Assembly (NCBI RefSeq): GCF_024228675.1
Contig: NZ_CP100461.1
Location: 3,841,398-3,905,397, forward strand
Source: Salinigranum marinum
Lineage (GTDB): Archaea; Halobacteriota; Halobacteria; Halobacteriales; Haloferacaceae
Direction of reading: 5' to 3'
Length of the DNA: 64,000 bases
The translations under genes were made by a program, and so were the position numbers. Under the pieces are notes generated by a model that was given only the letters and a program-made list of their open reading frames with translations, ran no database searches and was not told where the DNA came from. Below are positions 24,691 to 33,322 of this stretch, piece after piece. Every line of letters begins with the position of its first letter. Position 1 is the stretch's first letter.

Positions 24691-25653
24691 ATGGACGTAG
24701 GCGTACTCACGGTCCCACTCGGTGACGAACCGCTCGACGACGCACTCGCGTACCTCGCGGGGCTCGGCGTCGGCGCGGTCGAAGTCGGCGTCGGCGGCTT
24801 TCCCGGGCAGGACCACGTCGACCGGCGGGCGCTCCTCGACGACGCGGAGGCCCGGAGCGACCTCGCCGCGGCGCTCGACGAACACGGCCTCCGGGTGAGT
24901 GCGCTGGCGACGCACAACAACCCGTTGCACCCCGACGACGAGACGGCCGCCCGCGCCGACGAGGAACTCCGCGAGGCGATCGATCTCGCGGCCGAACTCG
25001 ACGTCGACGCCGTGACCTGTTTCTCGGGCCTGCCGGCGGGCGGCCCGAACGACGAGGTCCCGAACTGGATCACAGCGCCGTGGCCGACCGAACACGCCGA
25101 CGCCCTGGAGTACCAGTGGGAGGTCGCTACCGACTACTGGACCGACCTGGCGGGCCACGCCGCGGCCGCGGGCGTCGACGTCGCGATCGAGATGCACCCC
25201 AACATGCTGGTGTACGAACCACACTCGCTGCTCCGACTCAGGGAGGCGACGAACGAGCGGATCGGCGCGAACTTCGACCCATCGCACCTCTACTGGCAGG
25301 GCATCGACGCGACGGCGGCGATTCGCTCTTTGGAAGGCGCGATCCACCACGTCCACGCCAAGGACACGAAGGTGTACGAGGCCAACGCCCGGACGAAGGG
25401 GGTGCTCGACACCGCGCCGTACACCGACGAAGCGGAGCGGTCGTGGCTCTTCCGCTCGGTCGGGTACGGCCACGGGGAGTCCCACTGGAAGGACGTCGTC
25501 TCCACGCTGCGGATGGTCGGCTACGACGGCGCGCTCTCGATCGAACACGAGGACTCGCTCACCTCCTCGCGAGAGGGGCTGGAGAAGGCGGTCGACCTGC
25601 TCCAGCGCGCCGTGTTCGAGACACGACCGGGCGACGCCTACTGGGCGGAGTGA
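24691..25653 (+). CDS. Xylose-isomerase-like TIM-barrel sugar epimerase/isomerase
   Basis: The 320-residue protein belongs to the AP-endonuclease-2/xylose isomerase-like fold. Metal-site residues appear in the expected order: the Glu of VAIEMHPNM, FDPSHLYWQG, HHVHAKDTKVY, and SIEHED near the end. Members isomerise or epimerise sugars and inosose-type substrates with a divalent metal. The stop is five bases before the next gene, a Gfo/Idh/MocA dehydrogenase. Such pairs typically catabolise cyclitols or modified sugars, so the two probably act in sequence; the actual substrate is unknown. Confidence 0.88.
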   Translation: MDVGVLTVPLGDEPLDDALAYLAGLGVGAVEVGVGGFPGQDHVDRRALLDDAEARSDLAAALDEHGLRVSALATHNNPLHPDDETAARADEELREAIDLAAELDVDAVTCFSGLPAGGPNDEVPNWITAPWPTEHADALEYQWEVATDYWTDLAGHAAAAGVDVAIEMHPNMLVYEPHSLLRLREATNERIGANFDPSHLYWQGIDATAAIRSLEGAIHHVHAKDTKVYEANARTKGVLDTAPYTDEAERSWLFRSVGYGHGESHWKDVVSTLRMVGYDGALSIEHEDSLTSSREGLEKAVDLLQRAVFETRPGDAYWAE

Positions 25654-25658
25654 TCCGC

Positions 25659-26768
25659 ATGACTGAACTCACCGTCGGCGTCCTCGGCTACCGGTTCATG
25701 GGCAAGGCGCACTCGAACGCGCTCGCGCGCCTCCCGATGTTCTTCCCGGACGCGCCGAGCGTCGAGCGACACACTCTCGTCGGCCGTGACGAGGCGGCAC
25801 TGGCCGACGCCGCCGAGCGGTTCGGCTTCTCCCACACCGCGACGGACTGGCGCGACGTCGTCGACGAGGTGGACGTCTTCTACAACCTCGGCCCGAACCA
25901 CGTCCACGCCGAGCCCTCCATCGCGGCGCTCGACGCGGGCGCACACGTCTTCTGTGAGAAGCCGCTCGCACCGACCATCGAGGCGGCCCGCGAGATGCAC
26001 GAGGCGGCCGCTGCCGCCCCGGGCGTCGCGGGCTGTGCGTTCAACTACCGGTTCGTCCCGGCGATCCGCTACGCGAAAGGGTTGATCGACGACGGCGAAC
26101 TGGGCGAGATCCGCCACGTCCGCGGGCGCTACCTCCAAGACTGGCTGGTCGACCCCGACGCGCCGTGGTCGTGGCGCAACTCGAAGGAACTGGCCGGGAG
26201 CGGCGCGTTGGGCGATCTCGGCGCGCACACGATCGACCTCGCGCGCTTTCTCGTCGGCGACGCCGCGGGCGACATCACCCGCCTCTCGGGACAGCTCCGG
26301 ACGTTCGTCGACGAGCGCCCCGCCGGGGAGGAGACGCGGCCCGTGACGGTCGACGACGCCTACACCGCCCAGGCCTCGTTCGAGAACGGTGCGGTTGGGA
26401 CGTTCGAGGCCTCCCGGTTCGCCACGGGCCACAAGAACGACCACACGATCGAGATCCACGGCTCCGCGGGGAGCGTCAGGTTCGCGCTCGAACGGCTGAA
26501 CGAACTCGAGTACAATTCGAGCGACTCCCGGGGGTACGAGACGATCCTCGTCACGGACGAGTCGGACCCCTACATCGACCACTGGTGGCCGCCGGGGCAC
26601 GTCATCGGCTGGGAGCACACGTTCGTCCACGAGAACTACGAGTTCCTCTCCGCGGCGGCCGCGGGCGGGGAGTTCCACCCGTCGTTCGCGGACGCCTACC
26701 GGGTCCAGCAGGTGCTCGATGCGATCGAGCGAAGCGACGAGCGCGGCGCGTGGGTCGACGTCGACTGA
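25659..26768 (+). CDS. Gfo/Idh/MocA-family oxidoreductase
   Basis: This 369-residue NAD(P)-dependent sugar or cyclitol dehydrogenase starts at the ATG at 25659, five bases after the isomerase stop. TVGVLGYRFMGKAHSNAL is the dinucleotide-binding loop. VFCEKPLA holds the conserved EKP lysine, and GALGDLGAHTIDLARFLVG contains the GDLGxHxxD motif with the catalytic histidine. The C-terminal substrate domain ends in FADAYRVQQVLDAIERS. It is translationally linked with the upstream TIM-barrel protein, and no transporter is adjacent. Confidence 0.92.
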   Translation: MTELTVGVLGYRFMGKAHSNALARLPMFFPDAPSVERHTLVGRDEAALADAAERFGFSHTATDWRDVVDEVDVFYNLGPNHVHAEPSIAALDAGAHVFCEKPLAPTIEAAREMHEAAAAAPGVAGCAFNYRFVPAIRYAKGLIDDGELGEIRHVRGRYLQDWLVDPDAPWSWRNSKELAGSGALGDLGAHTIDLARFLVGDAAGDITRLSGQLRTFVDERPAGEETRPVTVDDAYTAQASFENGAVGTFEASRFATGHKNDHTIEIHGSAGSVRFALERLNELEYNSSDSRGYETILVTDESDPYIDHWWPPGHVIGWEHTFVHENYEFLSAAAAGGEFHPSFADAYRVQQVLDAIERSDERGAWVDVD

Positions 26769-26779
26769 GCGGTCGGCAG

Positions 26780-27622
26780 TCAGACCTCGTGGACGCCCTC
26801 GTCGGTGACGATCTCCGAGACGAGATCGATGGGGGTGGCGTCGTAGGCGGGGTTCTCGACGGTGATACCGCGGGCGGGTTCGAGCATGACCTCCGTCGCT
26901 GGCCGGACCTCGTTCTCGAAGCGGAACTCGTCGATGAGCTTCGTGCTCGACCCGACGACGGTGACGGGGACGCCGACCCGGTTCGCGGTGGCGACCAGCG
27001 GGAACGTCCCGATGCGGTTGTAGAGCGTGTCCTCGACGATGCAGTCCATCCCGATGACGACCCGGTCGCACTCCGGGAGGAAGTGTCCGCAGGCACCGTC
27101 GGTCACGAGGTGAGTGTCGACGGTGTCGAACGGGGCGAGTTCGCGCGCCGTCTTCCGGCCGAGGTACCGGGGGCGCGCCTCGGTGACGTACGCGGTGAGC
27201 TCCGACGCCGCGGCGGCGGTCTCGACGGCGTCGAGCACCGTCGACGAGTAGTCGTGGGTGAGGAACGTCTCGCCGTCGACGAAGGTCTCGGCGGCGTTCG
27301 CCGCGGCGCGGCGTTTGCCTTCCTCGATCTCCTCGATCACGTCCTCGATGGCCTGGTCGAGCGCCGACATGGCCCCCTCGATGGTCGTCGACGTGCCGAT
27401 CATCGCGTCGAGGATCCCCCGCATGGCGTTGTGGAGCGAGGCGTGCGAGGGGTTCGACCGCCGGAGCGCGCCGGCGTTGTGTTCGAGCGCTCGCTCGAAG
27501 TCGTCGATGGTGGCGTACTCCCGCTCCGTGAGTTCGCCGAGCGCACGCGCGGCTTTGATGGCGACGACCGAGGAACTGTGGGTCTGCATCTCCCGGATCT
27601 CCTCGATGGTCTCGTCGATCAT
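26780..27622 (-). CDS. eIF2B alpha-like protein
   Basis: The 280-residue product has the N-terminal helical bundle and C-terminal Rossmann-like domain of the eIF2B alpha/beta/delta and sugar-phosphate isomerase superfamily: LTHDYSSTVL, VTEARPRYLGRKTAREL, VIGMDCIVEDTLYNRIGT and FENEVRPATEV. Catalytic isomerases of this fold (ribose-1,5-bisphosphate and methylthioribose-1-phosphate isomerases) use a cysteine in a THCNS-type motif. Here the position reads THDYSS, closer to the THAYS of eIF2B alpha, so isomerase activity is doubtful. Many haloarchaeal relatives are nevertheless labelled ribose-bisphosphate isomerase. It converges on the dehydrogenase gene. Confidence 0.8.
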   Translation of the reverse strand: MIDETIEEIREMQTHSSSVVAIKAARALGELTEREYATIDDFERALEHNAGALRRSNPSHASLHNAMRGILDAMIGTSTTIEGAMSALDQAIEDVIEEIEEGKRRAAANAAETFVDGETFLTHDYSSTVLDAVETAAAASELTAYVTEARPRYLGRKTARELAPFDTVDTHLVTDGACGHFLPECDRVVIGMDCIVEDTLYNRIGTFPLVATANRVGVPVTVVGSSTKLIDEFRFENEVRPATEVMLEPARGITVENPAYDATPIDLVSEIVTDEGVHEV

Positions 27623-27884
27623 ACCCCCACGTGTGCGGGTCGCGGGGAAAACGGCTTCGGGGCGCGTATCCGATCGTTACGAACGGAGCGGACTTCGGGC
27701 GTGCCGTGAGTCCCGTGAGTGGTCGGTGTCGTGGGAGGTGGACGTACAGTAACCGGGCGCGACGCTACGCCTCGTTCCTTCCCCAACCGCCTCGTTCGCT
27801 TCGCTCACTCGCCCCTCGCGTCTCGGCTTCGATCGTCCCGCGTCAGACTCTGGGTACACCCACACCCGCCACCGATCCATCGAG
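27623..27884. other. Intergenic region with purine/pyrimidine-biased haloarchaeal repeat
   Basis: No gene is seen. CTCGTTCGCTTCGCTCACTCGCCCCTCGCG at about 27790 resembles stretches near 49205 and 53830. Such GAGCGAAGCGAG-rich islands are common in haloarchaeal intergenic DNA. Confidence 0.4.
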
Positions 27885-28166
27885 TCAGTCCTCGGTGTCA
27901 GCCCCGACGTCCGGTTCGCGTTCGAGCGAGCCGTCGCCCGCGGCGGTCCGCCGGGCGTACAGGTAGACGGCGACTGCGGTCAGAAACCAGATGACCGCAC
28001 CCACCCGGATGGCGAACGAGGCGCGCGCGCCCCAAGTCTGGAGCGTCGTCGTGGTCGACAGCGCCGCGACGACGGGCGACCCGACGAGGATGGTGACGAC
28101 GAACGTCGTCTGCATCACCCACCCGAAGTCGACGCCGTCGGGGTCCGAGCGTTCGACGGGTTGCAC
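27885..28166 (-). CDS. Small two-helix membrane protein
   Basis: The 93-residue product has an N-terminal VERSDPDGVDFGWVMQ motif, two hydrophobic helices (about residues 20-38 and 52-70) and an acidic tail. It resembles a small conserved haloarchaeal family I remember as DUF5822, though I am not certain of the number. There are no catalytic residues. It stands 63 bases downstream of the hydrolase gene on the same strand, so it may be co-transcribed. Confidence 0.65.
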   Translation of the reverse strand: MQPVERSDPDGVDFGWVMQTTFVVTILVGSPVVAALSTTTTLQTWGARASFAIRVGAVIWFLTAVAVYLYARRTAAGDGSLEREPDVGADTED

Positions 28167-28229
28167 GGTCTGTGGTCCGGACGCGGCGGTTAAGACGTGT
28201 CGGTTTCGCCCCTTCGTCCTCCTGGCACG

Positions 28230-28997
28230 TCACAGCCCGTCGAGGAACTCCCGCACGCGTTCGTTGAACGCCGCGGGCCGTTCGAGCATCGCCAGGTGGG
28301 CCGCGTCGGGGATCTCGGCGTAGCTGCACGCCGGCAGCTCGTCGGCGAGGTACTCGTGGTACCACGGCGGGGTCAGCTGGTCGTACTCGCCGACGACGGC
28401 GAGGGTCGGAACCGTCACCTCGTCGAGCCGGTCGCGAACGTCGAACCCGTGGCACGTCCGGAAGTCGCGGCGCGTAACGGCTCGTCCGACGTCATACATC
28501 GCCGCGGTCGACGCCTCGACCAGCGCCTCGTCAGCGTCGTGAAACAGTCGGTCGGGGGCGTGGAGGAACTCGACCGCGCGGTCGAAGTCGTCGTCGAGCC
28601 AGTCGAGGAGGTCGTCGAGCACGGCCAGTCGAGCGCCCGTCCCGGTGAGCACGAGGCCCGCGAGATCGAGGTCGCGCTCGAGCGCGACCGTGAGCGCGAC
28701 CGCCCCGCCGAGGGAGTTGCCGACGAGGACGCGCGCGTCGACCTCCCGGGCGACCGCGACGGCGTCGTCGGCGTACGCCGCCAGCGTCTCGTACCCCGGT
28801 TCGCTGTCGACGTCGCCGCTGTCGCCGTGGCCGCTCAGGTCCAGGGCCGCGACGCCTGTCGCGTCCGCGAGTCGGAACTGCGCGCGCCAGACGTCCCGGG
28901 AGCCGCCGCTGCCGTGGAGACAGAGCAGTCCGGGCCCGTCGCCGGTGCCACGCCGGCGGTACGCCGTGGTCCGCCTGTGGTGTGTGAGCCGTTCCAT
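28230..28997 (-). CDS. Alpha/beta hydrolase
   Basis: The 255-residue protein shows LLCLHGSGGSRDVW (oxyanion HG loop), VGNSLGG (nucleophile elbow with Ser), VVGEYDQLTPP (acid Asp) and DAAHLAMLERP (catalytic His), a complete triad in canonical order. The cap region and spacing resemble small-molecule esterases and MhpC-like hydrolases. The substrate is unknown. It is divergent from the strongly promoted Hsp20/Cdc48 pair. Confidence 0.9.
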   Translation of the reverse strand: MERLTHHRRTTAYRRRGTGDGPGLLCLHGSGGSRDVWRAQFRLADATGVAALDLSGHGDSGDVDSEPGYETLAAYADDAVAVAREVDARVLVGNSLGGAVALTVALERDLDLAGLVLTGTGARLAVLDDLLDWLDDDFDRAVEFLHAPDRLFHDADEALVEASTAAMYDVGRAVTRRDFRTCHGFDVRDRLDEVTVPTLAVVGEYDQLTPPWYHEYLADELPACSYAEIPDAAHLAMLERPAAFNERVREFLDGL

Positions 28998-29123
28998 AGG
29001 GGAACTGTCTCGAGTGCGATGAGATAAAGCTCCGGTGTCCGTCCATCCCCTTCGAGTGGTGGAACCGCGAGACGACTCTTCATCGATGAACCCTGCGCTG
29101 TCTCCCGATTCGTATACGAAACT

Positions 29124-29132
29124 TTTATATAC
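29124..29132 (+). promoter_or_regulatory. Strong TATA box of the Hsp20-like/cdc48 operon
   Basis: TTTATATAC lies about 35 bases before the ATG at 29164 and is preceded by AC-rich bases suitable as a BRE. It is the best TATA box in the window and suggests high expression. Confidence 0.75.
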
Positions 29133-29140
29133 TTAGAAAG

Positions 29141-29155
29141 CTAACTTGGAGTTAG
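29141..29155 (+). promoter_or_regulatory. Inverted repeat between TATA box and start
   Basis: CTAAC and GTTAG flank TTGGA, a perfect 5-base dyad placed just downstream of the TATA box, where a bound regulator would block the polymerase. No regulator can be named. Confidence 0.4.
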
Positions 29156-29163
29156 TCAGTATC

Positions 29164-29412
29164 ATGAGTGTACAACAGTTCGCCGGCTCAAACGACCGGT
29201 TCCTGCGCCGCTACGAGTACGACGACAGCTGGGTCATCGCGGCCGACCTCGGCGTCTCCGACGACGACGTCGACGTCGACATCGTCGGGACGACCGCGAT
29301 CGTCGTGATCGACGCCGGCGACCAGGTCGCCGAGACGGAGTTCGAACTCCCCGGCACCGACGCGGACGTCGCCGTGCAGAACGGCATCCTGACCATCACC
29401 ATCGCGAAGTAA
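29164..29412 (+). CDS. Small Hsp20/alpha-crystallin-like protein
   Basis: The 82-residue product starts at ATG 29164 and is a compact beta-strand protein: RYEYDDSWVIAADL, VDVDIVGTTAIVVI, AETEFELPGTDADVAVQNGILTITIAK. The last strand pattern (GILTITI) is that of the alpha-crystallin domain, but the protein lacks the usual N-terminal arm and C-terminal IxI tail. Similar short proteins precede cdc48 in other haloarchaea, to my recollection. It ends 30 bases before cdc48, so a shared transcript and a role as substrate or co-factor adaptor for the unfoldase are plausible but inferred. Confidence 0.75.
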   Translation: MSVQQFAGSNDRFLRRYEYDDSWVIAADLGVSDDDVDVDIVGTTAIVVIDAGDQVAETEFELPGTDADVAVQNGILTITIAK

Positions 29413-29442
29413 CCAGACCACGACCCTCCAACAGATCTCGTC

Positions 29443-31704
29443 ATGAAACTCATCGTCAGACCGCTGAAACAGAAGGACGCGGGCCGCGGCCTCGCTGCCA
29501 TCGACCGCCAGGCAGCCGAAGAGCTCGGACTCGAAGGGGGCGACTTCATCCGCCTCAATGGACAGAACGGCTCGACTATCGCTCGCGTCTGGCCCGGCTA
29601 CCCCGAGGACCACGGCACCGGCGTGATCCGCATCGACGGCCGGCTCAGACAGCAAGCCAACGTCGGCATCGACGACCGCGTCGAGGTCGAGAAGGCCGAC
29701 GTCAAGCCGGCCGCCCGCGTGACGGTCGCGCTCCCGCAGAACCTCCGTATCGGTGGCAACATCGGGACGTACATCCGCGACAAGCTCGCCGGTCAGCCGG
29801 TGACGAAAGGCCAGACCGTCCAGCTCCCGCTGGGCTTCGGCTTCATGGCCTCGTCGAACCAGTCCGTCCCCCTCCGAATCGCGTCGACCCAACCCTCCGG
29901 GACGGTCGTCGTCAACGACTCGACGAACGTCGAGATCTCCCAGAAGCCCGCCGAACAGATCCGCGAGAGCTCTCCCGGCGGTGACGAGGGTCCGTCGATC
30001 ACCTACGAGGACATCGGCGGCCTCGACGGGGAGTTAGAGCAGGTCCGCGAGATGATCGAGCTGCCGATGCGCCACCCCGAGCTGTTCTCGCGGCTAGGTA
30101 TCGACCCGCCGAAGGGCGTGCTGTTACACGGCCCGCCGGGTACGGGGAAGACGCTCATCGCGAAGGCCGTCGCCAACGAGATCGACGCCTCGTTCCACAC
30201 GATCTCGGGCCCCGAGATCATGTCGAAGTACTACGGTGAGAGCGAAGAACAGCTCAGAGAGGTGTTCGAGGAGGCCGAGGAGGAGGCCCCGGCCATCGTC
30301 TTCATGGACGAACTCGACTCGATCGCGCCCAAGCGCGAGGAGACCTCCGGCGACGTCGAACGCCGCGTCGTCGCCCAGCTCCTCTCGCTGATGGACGGGC
30401 TCGAATCCCGTGGGCAGGTCGTCGTCATCGGCGCGACGAACCGCGTCGACGCCATCGACCCCGCTCTTCGGAGAGGGGGCCGGTTCGACCGCGAGATCGA
30501 GATCGGCGTCCCCGACCGCGAGGGCCGCAAGGAGATCCTGCAGGTTCACACCCGCAACATGCCGCTGTCCGACGAGGTGAACCTCGACGAGTTCGCCGAC
30601 AACACCCACGGCTTCGTCGGTGCCGACCTCGAATCGCTGGCGAAGGAGTCGGCGATGAACGCGCTCAGACGAATTCGCCCCGAACTTGACCTCGAATCCG
30701 AGGAGATCGACGCCGAGGTGCTCGAACGCCTGCAGGTGACGCTCGACGACTTCAAGGAGGCGCTGAAGGGAATCGAACCCTCCGCGCTCCGCGAGGTGTT
30801 CGTCGAGGTGCCGGACGTCACCTGGGACGACGTCGGCGGCCTCGAAGGGACGAAAGAACGCCTCCGCGAGACCATCCAGTGGCCGCTCGAATACCCCGAG
30901 GTGTTCCAGCAGTTGGACATGGAGGCCGCCAAGGGCGTCATGCTGTACGGCCCGCCAGGGACGGGCAAGACGCTCCTCGCGAAGGCCGTCGCCAACGAGG
31001 CCGACTCGAACTTCATCTCCATCAAGGGCCCCGAACTGCTGAACAAGTACGTCGGGGAGTCCGAAAAAGGGGTGAGAGAGGTGTTCAAGAAGGCCCGCGG
31101 GAACGCGCCGACGGTGGTGTTCTTCGACGAGATCGACTCGATCGCCACCGAGCGCGGCCGCAACACCGGCGACTCCGGCGTGAGCGAACGGGTCGTGAGC
31201 CAGCTGCTGACGGAACTCGACGGGCTCGAAGCACTCGAAGACGTCGTCGTCATCGCCACCTCGAACCGGCCCGATCTCATCGACTCGGCGCTCCTCCGGC
31301 CGGGGCGCTTAGACAGACACGTCCACGTGCCCGTCCCCGACGAGGAGGCCCGCCGGGCGATCTTCGACGTCCACACGCGGAGCAAACCGCTCGCCGACGA
31401 CGTCGACCTCGACGCCCTCGCGCGGAAGACCGAAGGGTACGTCGGTGCCGACATCGAGGCCGTCGCCCGCGAGGCCGCGATGACCGCCTCCCGGGAGTTC
31501 ATCCACAGCGTCTCGAAGGAGGAGATCGGCGAGTCGATCGGTAACGTCCGCATCACGATGGCGCACTTCGAGGACGCCCTTGACGAGGTCACGCCGTCGG
31601 TCACCGCCGACACCAGAAAGCGCTACGAGGAGATCGAAGAGCGCTTCAAGAAGAGCGAGGTCGAACGCGACGCCGAGACCGAAATGGGCCGGACGTTCCA
31701 GTAA
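29443..31704 (+). CDS. Cdc48/VAT-type AAA+ unfoldase
   Basis: This 753-residue hexameric ATPase unfolds proteins, in archaea commonly for the proteasome. An N-domain (double-psi barrel plus beta-clam, about residues 1-185) is followed by two AAA+ modules. D1 has GPPGTGKT and [14 protein letters not shown]2 has GPPGTGKT and [13 protein letters not shown]. Both have arginine-finger regions ([13 protein letters not shown] and [13 protein letters not shown]). The C-terminus MGRTFQ lacks an obvious HbYX proteasome-docking motif. It follows the Hsp20-like gene. Haloarchaea usually carry several Cdc48 paralogues. Confidence 0.96.
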   Translation: MKLIVRPLKQKDAGRGLAAIDRQAAEELGLEGGDFIRLNGQNGSTIARVWPGYPEDHGTGVIRIDGRLRQQANVGIDDRVEVEKADVKPAARVTVALPQNLRIGGNIGTYIRDKLAGQPVTKGQTVQLPLGFGFMASSNQSVPLRIASTQPSGTVVVNDSTNVEISQKPAEQIRESSPGGDEGPSITYEDIGGLDGELEQVREMIELPMRHPELFSRLGIDPPKGVLLHGPPGTGKTLIAKAVANEIDASFHTISGPEIMSKYYGESEEQLREVFEEAEEEAPAIVFMDELDSIAPKREETSGDVERRVVAQLLSLMDGLESRGQVVVIGATNRVDAIDPALRRGGRFDREIEIGVPDREGRKEILQVHTRNMPLSDEVNLDEFADNTHGFVGADLESLAKESAMNALRRIRPELDLESEEIDAEVLERLQVTLDDFKEALKGIEPSALREVFVEVPDVTWDDVGGLEGTKERLRETIQWPLEYPEVFQQLDMEAAKGVMLYGPPGTGKTLLAKAVANEADSNFISIKGPELLNKYVGESEKGVREVFKKARGNAPTVVFFDEIDSIATERGRNTGDSGVSERVVSQLLTELDGLEALEDVVVIATSNRPDLIDSALLRPGRLDRHVHVPVPDEEARRAIFDVHTRSKPLADDVDLDALARKTEGYVGADIEAVAREAAMTASREFIHSVSKEEIGESIGNVRITMAHFEDALDEVTPSVTADTRKRYEEIEERFKKSEVERDAETEMGRTFQ

Positions 31705-31831
31705 CCCTAACTCGGTCCGTCTTTCCCCCTCGACTGCCCGCCGACGGACGTCGTAGTCGGTCATCACGACGTTTCTGTTTCCGTCCACACCTCGTACCAA
31801 GGACCATACCGCTCGCCGCCGAACCCCGGGT

Positions 31832-32677
31832 ATGATCGTCGCCGAGACCGCCGACGCGTACCGGTTCGTCACCCAGCCAGAGCACGCAGCACAGGTGGGC
31901 CGCTTCGCCGAGGCGTGGGGCGGCGGCGTGTTCGCCGAACCTTCACCCCGAGCGCCAGTCGTGATGGCCGCCGCGCTCCACGACGCCGGCTGGCACGACT
32001 ATGACCTCGCACCACACCTCGTCGACGGGGCGCCCGCGAGCGTCCTCGACACGACGCGCGAGGAGTGGGTCGCGTTCTACGACAACGGGATCGACGCGGT
32101 GACGGCGCGGGACCCCTACGCGGGACTGCTGTGTGCGATGCACGGCGCGGGGGTCCGCCGGCGTCGGTACGGCACCCACTCCGACCTCCCGGACACGTCC
32201 GACGAGTTCGCCGCGTTCGTCCGCGCACAGGAGTCGCGCCAGCTGTCGCTCGTCGCCCGCCTCGCCGCCGACGGCCGGTACGCCGACCACGTCGACGGGG
32301 CCGACCGGCGAGCGCTGGAGGCGCTCCACGACGGACGAGATCCCAGCGTCGAGAGCGAGCTCGTCTGCAACTACCGACTCCTCCAGACGTGGGACCGGCT
32401 CTCGCTGTACTGCTGTACGACGATCGACCACGAGGCGACGCGGCTCGGCGGCGTCCCGGTCGCCCCCGGGGAACCCGACGTCGAACTCTCGGTGCGGCCC
32501 GTCGACGAGACGACGTTCGCGATCGATCCGTTCCCGTTCGACGAGTCGCCGCTCTCGGTCCCGGTTCGGACCCGGACGGTCCCCCGGGACGCGGTCGACT
32601 CGGGCACCGAAGCCGACCTCGTGCGGTCGTACTACGCCGCTCCCGTCGACACCGTCGCGTTCACCGTCCGCGGCTGA
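31832..32677 (+). CDS. DUF3891-like protein
   Basis: The 281-residue protein contains HAAQVGRFAEAWGG, AALHDAGWHDYD and CAMHGAG, histidine- and aspartate-rich helices reminiscent of HD-type metal-binding proteins and characteristic of DUF3891, whose function is unknown. It has no membrane helix or signal peptide. It is followed directly by an 8-base GC-rich hairpin. Confidence 0.75.
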   Translation: MIVAETADAYRFVTQPEHAAQVGRFAEAWGGGVFAEPSPRAPVVMAAALHDAGWHDYDLAPHLVDGAPASVLDTTREEWVAFYDNGIDAVTARDPYAGLLCAMHGAGVRRRRYGTHSDLPDTSDEFAAFVRAQESRQLSLVARLAADGRYADHVDGADRRALEALHDGRDPSVESELVCNYRLLQTWDRLSLYCCTTIDHEATRLGGVPVAPGEPDVELSVRPVDETTFAIDPFPFDESPLSVPVRTRTVPRDAVDSGTEADLVRSYYAAPVDTVAFTVRG

Positions 32678-32695
32678 CGCGGCGGCTCCGCCGCG
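32678..32695 (+). terminator. GC-rich hairpin after the DUF3891-like gene
   Basis: CGCGGCGG and CCGCCGCG pair perfectly around CT immediately after the stop codon. No T-run follows directly, so a transcription-terminating role is uncertain; it may instead protect the mRNA end. Confidence 0.35.
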
Positions 32696-32830
32696 CCCGA
32701 CAGGTTCTTATACACCCTTCCCCGAATGGCAGGTCGGAACGCCTCGTCGTAAGCCGCGACGTGGCGGCTTCGTTTCACCGGAACGCTGGTGTGTCAAACC
32801 ACCAGACGACAGCGGCGCGTTCGTCACGAT

Positions 32831-33292
32831 TTATATGCTATCTTCGAGGTCGAGCAGGATCCCCTCCGCGTGGTTCTCGGGCGAGACGTCCTCGTAGGCT
32901 CGGACGATCGTCCCCTCGGGATCGACGACGTACGTGTTGCGGAAGACGCCGTCGAACGTCTTCCCGAACATCTTCTTCTCGCCGTAAGAGTCGTACGCCT
33001 CGGCGACCGCGCCGTCCTCGTCGGAGAGCAGATCGAACGACAGGTCGTGTTTCTCGGCGAACGTCGCGAGGTCGGAGACCGGGTCGTCGCTGATGCCGAC
33101 GACCGAGATCCCTCGCTCGGAGAACTCGTCGACGGCGTCGCGGAAGCCACACGCCTCCGTGGTACAGCCGGGCGTGTCCGCACGCGGGTAGAAGTAAACG
33201 ACGACCCAGCCGTCGAAATCGGCGAGTCCGACTGGTTCGCCGTGTTGGTTCTGCAACTCGAAGTCCGGCGCGGCCGTTCCCGTGTCGAGCAT
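32831..33292 (-). CDS. Peroxiredoxin of the BCP/PrxQ type
   Basis: This thioredoxin-dependent peroxidase reduces H2O2 and organic peroxides. The ATG at 33292 (MLDTGTAAPDF) gives 153 residues, the normal family length. TPGCTTEACGF holds the peroxidatic Cys43 and, five residues later, Cys48, the resolving cysteine of PrxQ-type enzymes. KKMFGKTFDGVFRNTYVVDPEG is the conserved later region with the catalytic arginine. It lies 30 bases downstream of the GINS gene on the same strand. Confidence 0.95.
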   Translation of the reverse strand: MLDTGTAAPDFELQNQHGEPVGLADFDGWVVVYFYPRADTPGCTTEACGFRDAVDEFSERGISVVGISDDPVSDLATFAEKHDLSFDLLSDEDGAVAEAYDSYGEKKMFGKTFDGVFRNTYVVDPEGTIVRAYEDVSPENHAEGILLDLEDSI

Positions 33293-33322
33293 GCTTGGAT
33301 CCGGGACCGCCGGGGGCAAGAA

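Noticed and set aside
27623-27884. A tRNA or small RNA gene in the intergenic gap
   Set aside because: No cloverleaf or TATA-led transcript is visible; only the common GAGCGAAGCGAG-type repeat is present.
29443-31704. A proteasome-docking HbYX C-terminus on Cdc48
   Set aside because: The end is MGRTFQ, which does not fit hydrophobic-Tyr-X.
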